Assembly (NCBI GenBank): GCA_900556395.1
Contig: USOQ01000019.1
Span: 1-36,394 of the forward strand
Origin: Candidatus Segatella caccae
GTDB taxonomy: Bacteria; Bacteroidota; Bacteroidia; Bacteroidales; Bacteroidaceae
Reading direction: 5' to 3'
Length of the DNA stretch: 36,394 bases
Shown here: positions 1 to 8,137 of the stretch, one piece after another
Layout: each line of letters opens with the position of its first letter
How positions within the stretch are numbered: position 1 is the stretch's first letter
The notes under the pieces: generated by a model
What the model was told of the DNA's origin: nothing
The model's input: the letters and a program-made list of their open reading frames with translations, nothing else
The model's database searches: none
Program-made: the position numbers and the translations under genes

Positions 1-1460
1 ACCAGCTCTACCAGAAGATTACCTCGCTTTCGCTGGGCTTCTTCAGCGAAGAGCGTAAGGGCGACATCATTGCACGTATGAGTGGCGATGTGCAGGAAGT
101 GGAAAACAGCATCATGTCATCACTCGACATGCTCTTCAAGAATCCTATCCTCATCGTAGCCTACTTCACTGCTCTCGTCATCATCAGCTGGCAGCTCACC
201 ATCTTTACCATCCTCTTCGTACCAGGATTCGGATGGTTTATGGGCTTTGTTGGTCGTAAGCTCAAGGCACAGAGCACCGAGGCACAGTCGCTATGGAGCG
301 ACACCATGAGCATGGTAGAAGAAACTCTTGGCGGTCTGCGCATCATCAAGGCTTTCTGTGCAGAGAACAAGATGAATGTAGCCTTCGCAAAAGTGAATGG
401 ATTGTATCGCGACCACATCATGCGTGTCAACATACGTCAGCAGATGGCGCACCCTATGAGCGAGTTCTTAGGCACCATACTCATCGTCATCGTACTGTGG
501 TTTGGTGGAATCCTCGTTCTCGACTATGGTCGTATCGATGGTCCTACCATCATCTTCTATCTCGTCATGCTCTACAGCATCATCAACCCACTGAAAGAGT
601 TCTCGAAGGCAAGCTACAACATCCCTAAAGGTCTTGCATCCATGGACCGTATCGACAAGATACTGCAGGCTGAGATAGAAATCAAGGACAAGGAAAATCC
701 TAAACACATAGCCAGTTTCGAACATCAGATAGAATTCCGCAACGTATCTTTTGCCTACACCGACCACCACAACAACGAGCTGGTTTATGTACTGAAGAAC
801 ATCAACCTCGTTATCCCTAAGGGCAAGACCGTGGCATTGGTAGGACAGAGTGGTAGCGGTAAGAGTACGATGGTAGACCTCATTCCTCGCTACTACGACG
901 TACAGGAAGGCGAGGTGCTTATCGATGGTATCAACGTGAAAGACCTGGCCGTTCACGACCTGCGACAACTCATCGGCAACGTGAACCAGGAGGCTATCCT
1001 CTTCAATGCCTCCTTCAAGGACAACATACGATTTGGAAAGACCGACGCCACTGAAGAAGAAATAGCCAACGCAGCAAAAATAGCCAATGCCTACAACTTC
1101 ATCACACAGTCGGAACACGGTTTCGATACAAATATCGGCGACCGTGGCGGACGTCTCTCAGGTGGCCAGCGCCAGCGTGTCAGCATCGCCCGTGCCATCT
1201 TGAAGAATCCACCTATCCTTATTCTCGACGAGGCTACATCGGCCCTCGACACAGAGAGCGAGCGACTGGTACAGGATGCTTTAGAGAAACTGATGAAGAC
1301 ACGCACCACGGTGGCTGTGGCACATCGCCTGAGCACCATCAAGAATGCCGACGAGATATGTGTGCTCCACGAAGGACGTATTGTAGAGCGAGGCACTCAC
1401 GAAGACCTGATAGCCAAAAATGGCTATTACCGCAAACTGCATGATATGCAGCAGGTGTAA
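1..1460 (+). CDS. MsbA-like ABC transporter, 5'-truncated by the window edge
   Basis: This is the C-terminal part of an ABC half-transporter with fused membrane and ATPase domains. The reading frame is open from base 3, with no stop before the ATG at 78, so the gene begins outside the window and 78 is an internal Met. Visible parts are the later transmembrane helices (about 111-600), then the ATPase: Walker A GQSGSGKST at 843-869, signature LSGGQRQR at 1155-1178, Walker B ILILDEATSALD, and the H-loop VAHRLS. The C-terminus is complete and ends at TAA 1458-1460. In this family such exporters use ATP to flip lipid A-core or other lipids across the inner membrane. The acyltransferase 56 bases downstream and the glycosyltransferases after it favour an MsbA-like role, but a drug or other lipid exporter is possible. 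Confidence 0.9.
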   Translation, partial: QLYQKITSLSLGFFSEERKGDIIARMSGDVQEVENSIMSSLDMLFKNPILIVAYFTALVIISWQLTIFTILFVPGFGWFMGFVGRKLKAQSTEAQSLWSDTMSMVEETLGGLRIIKAFCAENKMNVAFAKVNGLYRDHIMRVNIRQQMAHPMSEFLGTILIVIVLWFGGILVLDYGRIDGPTIIFYLVMLYSIINPLKEFSKASYNIPKGLASMDRIDKILQAEIEIKDKENPKHIASFEHQIEFRNVSFAYTDHHNNELVYVLKNINLVIPKGKTVALVGQSGSGKSTMVDLIPRYYDVQEGEVLIDGINVKDLAVHDLRQLIGNVNQEAILFNASFKDNIRFGKTDATEEEIANAAKIANAYNFITQSEHGFDTNIGDRGGRLSGGQRQRVSIARAILKNPPILILDEATSALDTESERLVQDALEKLMKTRTTVAVAHRLSTIKNADEICVLHEGRIVERGTHEDLIAKNGYYRKLHDMQQV

Positions 1461-1516
1461 GCAAAAAAGAAAGTAAAATAATGCTCCATGTTGAGTAACA
1501 TTTTCGCAGAACAACA

Positions 1517-2449
1517 ATGAAGAAGATATTATACGGCAGTGTATTCTGCATTTGGTACTTGATGTCTCTGCTGCCACTGAGAATACTCTACATTCTCAGC
1601 GACGGCTTATATTACCTTATTTATTATGTGGTGAAATATCGTCGCCCATTGGTAAGGAAACACCTCTTCGACTCTTTCCCCGAAAAAAACGAGGCTGAAC
1701 GCATCAAGATAGAGAAGGAATTCTACTCCTGGTTCTGCGACTACATCGTAGAGACCATCAAACTCTTCACAATGAGCAAGAAGCAAGTGATGAAGCGTAT
1801 GCAATTTACAGGAGTAGAGAAGATAAGGAAATCATGCCAAAACGAACAGTCGTGCGCAGTCTATTTGGGACATTATTGCAACTGGGAGTGGGTTACATCC
1901 CTACCTCTTTGGGCTGGCGAGGACATCACATTCGGCCAGATTTATCATGTGCTGGAGAATTCCGTCTTCGACAAACTTTTCCTCTATCTTCGTAACCGAT
2001 TAGGAGCCATCAGTATCCCTATGGCTGAAACTTTAAGAAAGATCGTTAAAATGCGACAGGAAGGTAAACAGATTGTCATTGGTTTCATTGCCGACCAAGT
2101 TCCTTTTTGGAACAACATCCATTATTGGACCGACTTTCTACACCATGACACTCCCGTACTCACTGGTACAGAGAAAATAGCCATAAAAGCCAACTTTGCT
2201 GTATACTACTTGGATATGCAACGAGTGAAACGTGGCTATTATAAAGGAGAATTCAAACTATTGACCGACAAACCAAAGGAATGTAAGGAGTTTGAAATCA
2301 CCGAGATGTATTTCCGCGAATTGGAAAAAACTATCCAGCGCCAGCCTCCTTATTGGCTCTGGACACACAACCGATGGAAGCGCACACGTGAACAATGGCT
2401 TAAAGTTGTAGACCCATTGACGCATAAAATGAGAAGAGATCTACAATAA
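1517..2449 (+). CDS. LpxL/HtrB-family lysophospholipid (lipid A) acyltransferase
   Basis: This 310-residue protein has the size of bacterial lipid A late acyltransferases. An N-terminal hydrophobic stretch (about residues 9-35) would anchor it in the inner membrane. The catalytic HX4E motif is seen as HYCNWE, His119 to Glu124, inside YLGHYCNWEW. Further family features are the segment around GFIADQVPF and the C-terminal WLWTHNRWK. The family transfers acyl chains to Kdo-lipid A or to related lysolipids. It lies between the ABC exporter (56-base gap) and glycosyltransferases (33-base gap) on the same strand, which supports an outer-membrane glycolipid role. The specific acyl donor and position cannot be read from sequence; an aminolipid acyltransferase is the main alternative. 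Confidence 0.88.
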   Translation: MKKILYGSVFCIWYLMSLLPLRILYILSDGLYYLIYYVVKYRRPLVRKHLFDSFPEKNEAERIKIEKEFYSWFCDYIVETIKLFTMSKKQVMKRMQFTGVEKIRKSCQNEQSCAVYLGHYCNWEWVTSLPLWAGEDITFGQIYHVLENSVFDKLFLYLRNRLGAISIPMAETLRKIVKMRQEGKQIVIGFIADQVPFWNNIHYWTDFLHHDTPVLTGTEKIAIKANFAVYYLDMQRVKRGYYKGEFKLLTDKPKECKEFEITEMYFRELEKTIQRQPPYWLWTHNRWKRTREQWLKVVDPLTHKMRRDLQ

Positions 2450-2482
2450 TTATCAGAATTTATATTTAACCAGATAAAAAAG

Positions 2483-3301
2483 ATGATATTTGTAACAGAC
2501 AAAGGACGTATGTGCAACAATATCTTGCAGTATGGTCATGTTTACGCTTGGGCACGTGAACATGGCAGAAAAAGCATTTCTATGCGTTTCTGCTATAAAT
2601 ACCAATATTTCAAGATATGCCACACTAAAGGTCATAACTTCCTGACTTATATAATAGCTAAATACGCTGCCAAGTGGGGACTGATAGCTACCGTGGATTT
2701 TAACAACATAGCCGAAGAGGCTATCGAAAAAGATGCTGCTATTGTAGCTCGTCACAAACACGTACTGATAAAAGGTTGGTGTGTTCGTTTCTACGAACTC
2801 TTCATCAAGTATAAAGCCGAAATCATAGACCTCTTTTCATTCGACAAGACAATCTTAGATAAAACTCAGGCCTTCATGGGCAAAAAGAAGATTGATGAGA
2901 TTAGGCTTGGTGTGCATATTCGCCGAGGTGACTACAAGACATGGCATAATGGGAAATACTATTTTGAAGATAATGTATACCAAGATTACATTCAGCAGTT
3001 CCAGTCGCTGTTTCCTGATAAGCAGTTGACGGTGTATATCTGCAGCAACGATCCTGCCCTTGACAAGCAATTCTATCGAGACCACCTAAAAGATGCAGCC
3101 ATCGTATTTCCACAAGGAGGTCAAGAAGACGACCTCTGCCTACTTTCGGAATGTGATTACCTGATAGGTGCACCAAGTACATTCTCTCTGGTAGCAGCCA
3201 TGTATCATGACCTTCCGCTCCTATGGATAGAAAACAAGGAGGATAAAATCTCCCTTAACTCATTTGGTAAATTCAATCAATTATTCCGTAATATAAGATA
3301 G
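2483..3301 (+). CDS. GT11-like fucosyltransferase-family glycosyltransferase
   Basis: The 272-residue protein carries VHIRRGDY at residues 144-151, the HxRRxD signature of family 11 alpha-1,2-fucosyltransferases, which binds the GDP-sugar. A later YLIGAPSTFS segment matches the family's C-terminal nucleotide-sugar motif, and the N-terminal GRMCNNILQY stands where GT11 enzymes usually show GGLGNQ. The deviating N-terminal motif means the acceptor, and perhaps even the sugar, may differ from classical fucosyltransferases. The gene starts 33 bases after the acyltransferase and ends two bases before the next glycosyltransferase, so it is part of the same envelope-glycan operon. The enzyme should be cytoplasmic or peripheral to the inner membrane. 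Confidence 0.78.
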   Translation: MIFVTDKGRMCNNILQYGHVYAWAREHGRKSISMRFCYKYQYFKICHTKGHNFLTYIIAKYAAKWGLIATVDFNNIAEEAIEKDAAIVARHKHVLIKGWCVRFYELFIKYKAEIIDLFSFDKTILDKTQAFMGKKKIDEIRLGVHIRRGDYKTWHNGKYYFEDNVYQDYIQQFQSLFPDKQLTVYICSNDPALDKQFYRDHLKDAAIVFPQGGQEDDLCLLSECDYLIGAPSTFSLVAAMYHDLPLLWIENKEDKISLNSFGKFNQLFRNIR

Positions 3302-3303
3302 AT

Positions 3304-4209
3304 ATGAATCATGTTTGGCTAGCATTTAGAAAACTGATTTGCACAATCTGCTCTGCTGTCATTCCGAACAAAACTTTAAGGCACAAAGTAAGATATGCAC
3401 TTAATCCACTCAACGACAAGAGAGTGGTACGATATTTCCTGCGCCAATATGTGATGCCATTGAAGAATGAATATCATAAAATGCCTACAGAAAAAAGCGC
3501 AAATGAAAAGATCGAATACATTTGGCAATGTTGGCTGCAAGGCATAGAGCAAGCTCCCGACTTGGTGAAAATGTGCTTGAACTCTGTGGAAAAATACAAG
3601 AAGAGCAACCAAAAAAGAATCATCATTACGGCGGACAACTTCGCAAACTACGTGACCTTGCCAACAACCATCATTGAAAAATGGCGAAAAGGAGATATCA
3701 GCAATACACAGTTTTCTGATATTTTACGTGTCAATCTCTTAGCAAAATATGGAGGCTATTGGATAGATGCAACTTGCCTATTGACCCAATCTACCCCTGA
3801 ATGGATGGATAAGCAACCACTATTCATGTATCATGCGTATGGAAAGTTTGCCTTTACACGAATACAAAGCTGTTTTATTCATGCTAAAGCAAATAATTAT
3901 ATAATGCAGGCCTGGTGTTCCCTAATGAATACAATGTGGCATCATGAAAGGAAACTACTACATTATTTTCAACTTCATTTAATGTTCAAGACTCTCGTCA
4001 CTTCTGACTCTAAAGCAAGAGAAGATTTTCAGGAAATGCCAGACGTTTCAGAGAAAGAGACGCAAGCTTTGATGGAATTCATCTTGGCAGGATCACCTTA
4101 CAGCCAACAAGAGTTTGCAAAAATCAAAGAAAAATCTTTTATGCATAAACTCACCTACAAGGAAGAGATTCCTGATGAATTCTTCTCATTCTACAAGTCA
4201 ATAAATTAA
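3304..4209 (+). CDS. Capsular polysaccharide synthesis-type (GT32-like) glycosyltransferase
   Basis: This 301-residue protein resembles the Caps_synth/Gly_transf_sug (GT32-like) family. The region near residues 60-110 has IEYIWQCWLQG followed by a Rossmann-like strand, and the segment ILRVNLLAKYGGYWIDATC has the usual family layout of a conserved D/N-x-x-R followed by YGGxWxD. The acidic residue of YGGYWIDA (Asp155) is the expected metal/nucleotide-sugar ligand in place of a full DXD. The two-base gap to the preceding gene points to translational coupling. The sequence is visibly more A/T-rich than the housekeeping genes on the right of the window, as is common for surface-glycan genes acquired by transfer. 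The sugar donor is not predictable. Confidence 0.75.
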   Translation: MNHVWLAFRKLICTICSAVIPNKTLRHKVRYALNPLNDKRVVRYFLRQYVMPLKNEYHKMPTEKSANEKIEYIWQCWLQGIEQAPDLVKMCLNSVEKYKKSNQKRIIITADNFANYVTLPTTIIEKWRKGDISNTQFSDILRVNLLAKYGGYWIDATCLLTQSTPEWMDKQPLFMYHAYGKFAFTRIQSCFIHAKANNYIMQAWCSLMNTMWHHERKLLHYFQLHLMFKTLVTSDSKAREDFQEMPDVSEKETQALMEFILAGSPYSQQEFAKIKEKSFMHKLTYKEEIPDEFFSFYKSIN

Positions 4210-4223
4210 ATAAAACATTCATT

Positions 4224-5024
4224 ATGAAAAAAATAAAAGTCAGTATCCTTGTATCTACATACAATTGGCCGGAAGCCCTGGAGCTTTCGATAAGAAGTAT
4301 GTTTTCACAGACCATACTTCCAGACGAGATAGTCATCGCAGACGATGGTTCCACCCAGGAAACCAAGGAACTCATAGACAGACTCAAAAAGGAAACATCC
4401 ATTCCTATCAAGCATGTATGGCATGAGGACAAAGGCTTTCGCAAAACAATCATTTTAAATATGGCCATAGCTCAAATTACAGGCGACTATATCCTGCAAG
4501 TAGATGGAGATGTGGTACTGTCATCACATTTTGTAAGCGACCATCTGGAGCTTGCAGAGAAAAATTATTTCGTATGCGGAAGCAGAGTAAAGCTTTCACC
4601 CGAAGTAACCCACCGCATCATGGCATCAAAGAATTTCAAGCTGAATATCTGGAACATGCCAGCAAGTTTCCTGCTCAACAGTTTCCGCTCTAAGTTCTTA
4701 CGCCATTATATGGCCTTGAGATACGCCAAGAAGATAGACCACCTGCGTGGTTGCAACATGGCTTTCTGGAAAGAAGACCTCATTAAGGTAAATGGCTACA
4801 ATGAAGATCTGAAGCAATGGGGACATGAAGATGGAGAAATAGCCTTCCGCCTCCACTTTGCTGGAGTCAAGAAGAAAGCTTTGAAAATGGGTGGTGCTGT
4901 ATTTCACCTCTACCACAAAGAAGCATCAAGAGGCAATGAACAACGCCATTTGGTGGAGCTTGAAAAAGTAAAAAAAGAGCATCTTTCATGGTGTGATAAT
5001 GGTATTGATAAATACTTAAAGTAA
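4224..5024 (+). CDS. GT2-family glycosyltransferase with GT7-type C-terminal domain
   Basis: The 266-residue protein opens with VSILVSTYNWPEALELSI, a typical GT-A start. It continues with the nucleotide-binding ADDGST (Asp40, Asp41) and the metal-binding DGD at residues 94-96. Towards the C-terminus, RGCNMAFWKEDL and WGHEDGE (199-205) are the galactosyltransferase-like (GT7C) motifs found in bacterial enzymes that couple a GT2 fold to a beta-1,4-galactosyltransferase-like acceptor loop. It is the last gene of the rightward glycan operon, 14 bases after its neighbour, and is followed by the palindromic element at 5075-5123. Family and fold are clear; donor and acceptor are not. Confidence 0.85.
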   Translation: MKKIKVSILVSTYNWPEALELSIRSMFSQTILPDEIVIADDGSTQETKELIDRLKKETSIPIKHVWHEDKGFRKTIILNMAIAQITGDYILQVDGDVVLSSHFVSDHLELAEKNYFVCGSRVKLSPEVTHRIMASKNFKLNIWNMPASFLLNSFRSKFLRHYMALRYAKKIDHLRGCNMAFWKEDLIKVNGYNEDLKQWGHEDGEIAFRLHFAGVKKKALKMGGAVFHLYHKEASRGNEQRHLVELEKVKKEHLSWCDNGIDKYLK

Positions 5025-5074
5025 TTCATAGTTGATAAACAGCTTCTTCCTTGACAAAAAATAAGTATAATTGA

Positions 5075-5123
5075 TATCGAGGCTATACGATTTTTGGTTA
5101 TAGCCTCGATAAATGACATAGAG
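5075..5123 (+). repeat. Palindromic repeat copy A, left of the lone GT2 gene
   Basis: A perfect 13-base-pair stem (5075-5087 with 5099-5111, core ATCGAGGCTATA) encloses an 11-base loop. The outer part, up to GACATA at 5115-5120, matches copy B at 6013-6060 on the opposite strand without gaps. There is no T-run directly after the stem on the + strand, so it is not a classical intrinsic terminator for the upstream operon, although it may still end transcription between the convergent genes. Confidence 0.8.
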
Positions 5124-5132
5124 CATATCCTG

Positions 5133-6005
5133 TCAAAGATATTTCCACTTATAAGCAAATGCCTTTGCGTGATAATATAAATAAAAGAATGGATTACTCT
5201 TTTTTGCAATATCTTGTAAAATATGATAAGCCCACTTGTGGCATATTTTTCTTAAAGCCTTTGTCTGCATAAAAGGAATCAATCTTAACAACTCTGGATA
5301 CTTATGCTTAACTGACAACAACGTATCCGCTTGGTGTACTAAACTTCCTGGGCGCTGACGATAATGATAAATTGGAATTGGGATAATTTTCAGAGAATGG
5401 GCACAAAGACAACAAGCCAATGTAAAAAATTCATCTTCTCCAAACTTTACATCTTTCAGAAAAGAAATTTTATTTGTCTTAATTATATCCGCCTTAAAGA
5501 CCTTATTCCAAATATAACCAAATATATTGTGTCCTGTCGCATTAAATTTTAAGCGCAACATACATTCCTCTTTATCGCAGACTTGTCTTGCCTCTAAATC
5601 GCCAATCGACACATGCATAGTACTTCCATCTTCATAATCGAAATCAAATCCTATAACAAGTATATCACAATCACCAATTTGCTTATTTATAACATATAGA
5701 AAACTTGCCTCTATCCAATCATCAGGATCAACAAAACAGATATATTTGCCCTGAGCCTTTTCTATCCCCAAATTCCTAGCACAGCTAACTCCGCTATTAT
5801 CTTGGTGAAACACTCTGACACGACTATCTTTACTCGCAAACTCATCACACACCATTCCTGAATCGTCTGTACTTCCATCATCCACCAATAACAATTCAAA
5901 ATCAGTAACAGACTGACACAATATGCTTTCTATGCAAGTTGCAATATAGGGTTCTACATTATAAACAGGCACAATGATACTAAACAAAGGATTATTCATT
6001 TTCAT
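5133..6005 (-). CDS. GT2-family glycosyltransferase (lone, reversed)
   Basis: This 290-residue family 2 glycosyltransferase begins PLFSIIVPVYNVEPYI. It has the donor-binding VDDGSTDDS (about residues 41-49), the conserved SGVSCARNLG helix and the DPDDW metal motif at 93-97. The C-terminal third is basic and aromatic-rich and probably contacts the acceptor or membrane. It starts with ATG at 6005; a second ATG two codons later is equally possible. Unlike the five preceding genes it is on the minus strand, facing the + operon tail to tail. It is bracketed by two inward-facing copies of the same palindromic repeat. I see no TTTG/TAnnTTTG promoter in the short gap before it, so it may depend on read-through from 6068-7054. 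The sugar specificity is unknown. Confidence 0.9.
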   Translation of the reverse strand: MKMNNPLFSIIVPVYNVEPYIATCIESILCQSVTDFELLLVDDGSTDDSGMVCDEFASKDSRVRVFHQDNSGVSCARNLGIEKAQGKYICFVDPDDWIEASFLYVINKQIGDCDILVIGFDFDYEDGSTMHVSIGDLEARQVCDKEECMLRLKFNATGHNIFGYIWNKVFKADIIKTNKISFLKDVKFGEDEFFTLACCLCAHSLKIIPIPIYHYRQRPGSLVHQADTLLSVKHKYPELLRLIPFMQTKALRKICHKWAYHILQDIAKKSNPFFYLYYHAKAFAYKWKYL

Positions 6006-6012
6006 TTATATT

Positions 6013-6060
6013 TTTTATGTCGCCAATAGAGGCTATAGCCATAAATGGCATAGCCTCGAT
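6013..6060 (-). repeat. Palindromic repeat copy B, right of the lone GT2 gene
   Basis: Read on the minus strand this begins ATCGAGGCTAT, has a 12-base centre, and continues TATAGCCTC then GACATA, with the same spacing as copy A. The stem is 6029-6036 with 6050-6057, plus an inner GCC/GGC pairing around the loop 6041-6046, with one unpaired A. It lies between the Rpn-family gene and the GT2 gene, with no T-run after it. Confidence 0.8.
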
Positions 6061-6067
6061 ATTATAA

Positions 6068-7054
6068 TTAAACCCCTAACAAAGTTTTTATTTCTTCGAC
6101 ATTTTTACCCATAGCTTGTGCTATAACCTCCAAAGACATACCATTATTTAACATCACTTGAGCCATAGACTTCAACTGGTTGTCTTTCTCGGTCAACTGG
6201 TTATCTTTCTCGGTCAACTGGTTATCCTTCTCGGTCAACTGGTTATCCTTCTCGGTCAACTTTTTATCCATTTCTTCTAGCTTTTGGGTTTTAACCATCA
6301 ATTCTGTATCACGATGCTCGATGGCGGAAAAATATTCGTCCTCGACATTCATGTCCATTCTAAGCTCGGCATTAGCTGTCGCAGCAGTAAGACGGCGAAG
6401 AAGATATAACATATCATCATCATCCTCGTACTTTGTCTCATCCAAAACCATCACCTGACGGTTCGACTTGTCTCGATAACTCTGGTCGAATACACTAAGT
6501 ACCTTATCCAAATGATTGTTTATTTGTCCATGCAACAAAGGAATCTGCACAATGATACTGTCATGTATCAAACTACCAATGAATGGATCTTGCATGGCAT
6601 CCTTCACCTCTTCGCCTTCATAATCATAGGCATTATGCTTGACATATACCACAGGTTTATTAACCTTACCAACACGATGTCCCAAAAGATAGATAGCTAC
6701 CATCGGAACTGCATAACCTTCGTTGTCTCCCTCTTTTGAGATATTCTCAGGAGTGAGATATTGAGCACCTAAATATTGACGGAAACGAAGTGTCTCCGTC
6801 TCTAACCAAGTCTTTTGCAATTCTATGAGAATAAGTTTTTCCTTGCCTTTTTCATCCCTTACCTTGGCGGCAAAATCGATGCGAAACATGGAAAGTGTAT
6901 CGCGTGTTGTATTGGTATGCTCATGGCGACGGATTTCCACACTCAGCACCTCTTCCTTGAGCAATGCTGAGAGTATCGTCTTGGCTATGCGCTCATCTTC
7001 CATCAAGAATTTGAACACTGAATCGTAAATAGGATTAGCTACACTTATTATCAT
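6068..7054 (-). CDS. Rpn-family PD-(D/E)XK nuclease / putative transposase
   Basis: The protein belongs to the PD-(D/E)XK (PDDEXK_2) 'recombination-promoting nuclease/putative transposase' family that is abundant in Bacteroidales. From the chosen start, NPIYDSVFKFLMED opens the domain. The nuclease core is Asp60 (FRIDFAAKV) with Glu78-x-Gln80 in LILIELQ, and LRFRQYLGAQYL follows. The start at 7054 (328 aa) is preferred over 7093. It has AGGAGG seven bases upstream, a rare strong Shine-Dalgarno here, and the promoter -7 box occupies 7091-7098. A C-terminal coiled-coil stalk is made of LTEKDNQ heptads, and the end (LEVIAQAMGKNVEEIKTLLGV) is the usual small helical tail. Family members cut DNA and promote RecA-independent recombination; the function here is inferred. 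Confidence 0.88.
   Translation of the reverse strand: MIISVANPIYDSVFKFLMEDERIAKTILSALLKEEVLSVEIRRHEHTNTTRDTLSMFRIDFAAKVRDEKGKEKLILIELQKTWLETETLRFRQYLGAQYLTPENISKEGDNEGYAVPMVAIYLLGHRVGKVNKPVVYVKHNAYDYEGEEVKDAMQDPFIGSLIHDSIIVQIPLLHGQINNHLDKVLSVFDQSYRDKSNRQVMVLDETKYEDDDDMLYLLRRLTAATANAELRMDMNVEDEYFSAIEHRDTELMVKTQKLEEMDKKLTEKDNQLTEKDNQLTEKDNQLTEKDNQLKSMAQVMLNNGMSLEVIAQAMGKNVEEIKTLLGV
6180..6263 (-). repeat. Four tandem 21-bp repeats encoding LTEKDNQ heptads
   Basis: Four consecutive 21-base units (6180-6200, 6201-6221, 6222-6242, 6243-6263) differ at only a few positions. Each encodes one seven-residue coiled-coil heptad in the Rpn-family protein. A partial unit (TTCAACTGG) precedes them on the + strand. 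Unit number can change by slippage without breaking the frame. Confidence 0.95.
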
Positions 7055-7090
7055 AATTCCTTCCTCCTTTTTTTTGTTGTACTTCTGATG

Positions 7091-7122
7091 CAAAATTACG
7101 ATTTAAATTCCTTATCACCAAA
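7091..7122 (-). promoter_or_regulatory. Promoter of the Rpn-family gene
   Basis: On the minus strand TTTG (7119-7122) is followed after 20 bases by TAATTTTG (7091-7098). This matches the Bacteroidetes -33/-7 consensus. It overlaps the longer possible reading frame and so supports the start at 7054. Confidence 0.75.
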
Positions 7123-7158
7123 TCTTTTTTCCTAAAAATGGCGAATAACATCAGTACA

Positions 7159-7932
7159 CTAGCGGTTGCGATATCTATCTTCCAGTATCTTGCTCACAGC
7201 AACAAACTGGTAGATACCTTCGTAACAAGCACAGATGAAACCCTCCACGCCATCACGGAAACCACCTTTCTGGATATAAGCTCTAAAGAAACGAACAAAT
7301 GGACGGTAAAAGAGTGCAGCAACCCCATAGTGGCGATTACGCTTTTTCTCTATCTCATTCTCTGTGTATTGATTAATCTTATCTACTCGACTAGCAATAG
7401 AATCATCGGCTAAATGAATAAAAGCCAAATTCTCATCTGTCCTCGGCAATTTATCAATTCTGCCTTGAATAATCGGATCTGCATGAATGATAGCAGGCCA
7501 AACAGTACCTTCTTTTATAAAAAAGCGAAGTTGGTAATCAGGATAGAAACAATGCATAAACCGCCCCATAAACTTACTTTTTCTTGGAACATAATATCCC
7601 TGGGCAACATCTTCATGAGCTATCAAACCATAAAGATAATCCTTTAACTGCATAGGAACCAACTCATCAGCATCCACTACAAAGACCCATTTATGAGAAG
7701 CAGCATCAATGGCAGTTTGACGTGCGGGCTCACAGATTTGATAGTTGCCACGCGGGAAAACAACAATCTTACATCCATATCGCTTTGCTATGTCGCAAGT
7801 ATCATCGGTACTTTCCATGTCGCAAATCACTATCTCGTCGAAGTCTTTGACGGTTTCAAGCACTCGTTCCAAATGCTGCGAAGCATTGTAAGTATTGATC
7901 ACTACTGATATCTTATTATTGCTCATATCCAT
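7159..7932 (-). CDS. WaaE/KdtX-like GT2 glycosyltransferase
   Basis: The 257-residue protein starts with ISVVINTYNASQHLERVLE. It then shows CDMESTDDT (about 37-45), where most GT2 enzymes have DDGSxD, and VVDADE (86-90) as the metal motif. This layout, with the RQTAIDAASHKW helix between, is that of the LPS core beta-1,4-glucosyltransferase WaaE/KdtX group. The alternative start at 7926 (MSNNK) is two codons in. It sits 205 bases downstream of the phospho-polyol operon on the same strand and 104 bases upstream of the Rpn gene. That gap holds a 20-bp dyad (8032-8051), so it may be separately controlled. Its place beside CDP-alditol-type genes suggests it builds the glycan that is then decorated; this is inference. 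Confidence 0.87.
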   Translation of the reverse strand: MDMSNNKISVVINTYNASQHLERVLETVKDFDEIVICDMESTDDTCDIAKRYGCKIVVFPRGNYQICEPARQTAIDAASHKWVFVVDADELVPMQLKDYLYGLIAHEDVAQGYYVPRKSKFMGRFMHCFYPDYQLRFFIKEGTVWPAIIHADPIIQGRIDKLPRTDENLAFIHLADDSIASRVDKINQYTENEIEKKRNRHYGVAALFYRPFVRFFRAYIQKGGFRDGVEGFICACYEGIYQFVAVSKILEDRYRNR

Positions 7933-8031
7933 TTATCTTTTTATATTTTATTTCCTTCTAAAACTACCTAAGACATAATGCAGTTTGATGCCAAGCCTGG
8001 ATTTTCTCTGTACGTTCTATCATAAGCAAAA

Positions 8032-8051
8032 AAATGAAGTGCACTGCATTT
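8032..8051. promoter_or_regulatory. 20-bp near-perfect dyad, operator-like
   Basis: AAATGAAGTGCACTGCATTT is self-complementary in nine of ten base pairs around the centre GTGCAC. It lies upstream of the WaaE-like gene and downstream of the cytidylyltransferase fusion. A perfect palindrome without a loop is more like a protein-binding site than a terminator. Confidence 0.4.
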
Positions 8052-8066
8052 TCCTTTCAAATATCC

Positions 8067-8095
8067 TTTAAATTTGCAACGCGCTGCAATTTAAA
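8067..8095 (-). terminator. A/T-rich hairpin after the phospho-polyol operon (possible terminator)
   Basis: TTTAAATTTGCA (8067-8078) and TGCAATTTAAA (8085-8095) pair with one extra T around the loop ACGCGC. It lies 43 bases past the last gene of the leftward operon. There is no immediate T-run, though a run of seven T on the minus strand occurs further on (about 8028-8034). Termination is plausible but not proven. Confidence 0.4.
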
Positions 8096-8137
8096 TTCTT
8101 CCAGTTGAGATAAGATGCAAGAAGGATAACATCCATA

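Noticed and set aside
468..1118. 216-residue open frame on the minus strand inside the ABC transporter gene
   Set aside because: It is antisense to a clear ABC ATPase with intact motifs and has no recognisable domain; it is a shadow frame.
5075..5123. Simple intrinsic terminator for the glycan operon
   Set aside because: The stem is strong but no T-run follows on the sense strand, and a homologous copy sits inverted on the other side of the GT2 gene, so it is reported as a repeat.
6180..6263. CRISPR-like array
   Set aside because: The units are contiguous without spacers and lie in frame in a coding region as coiled-coil heptads.
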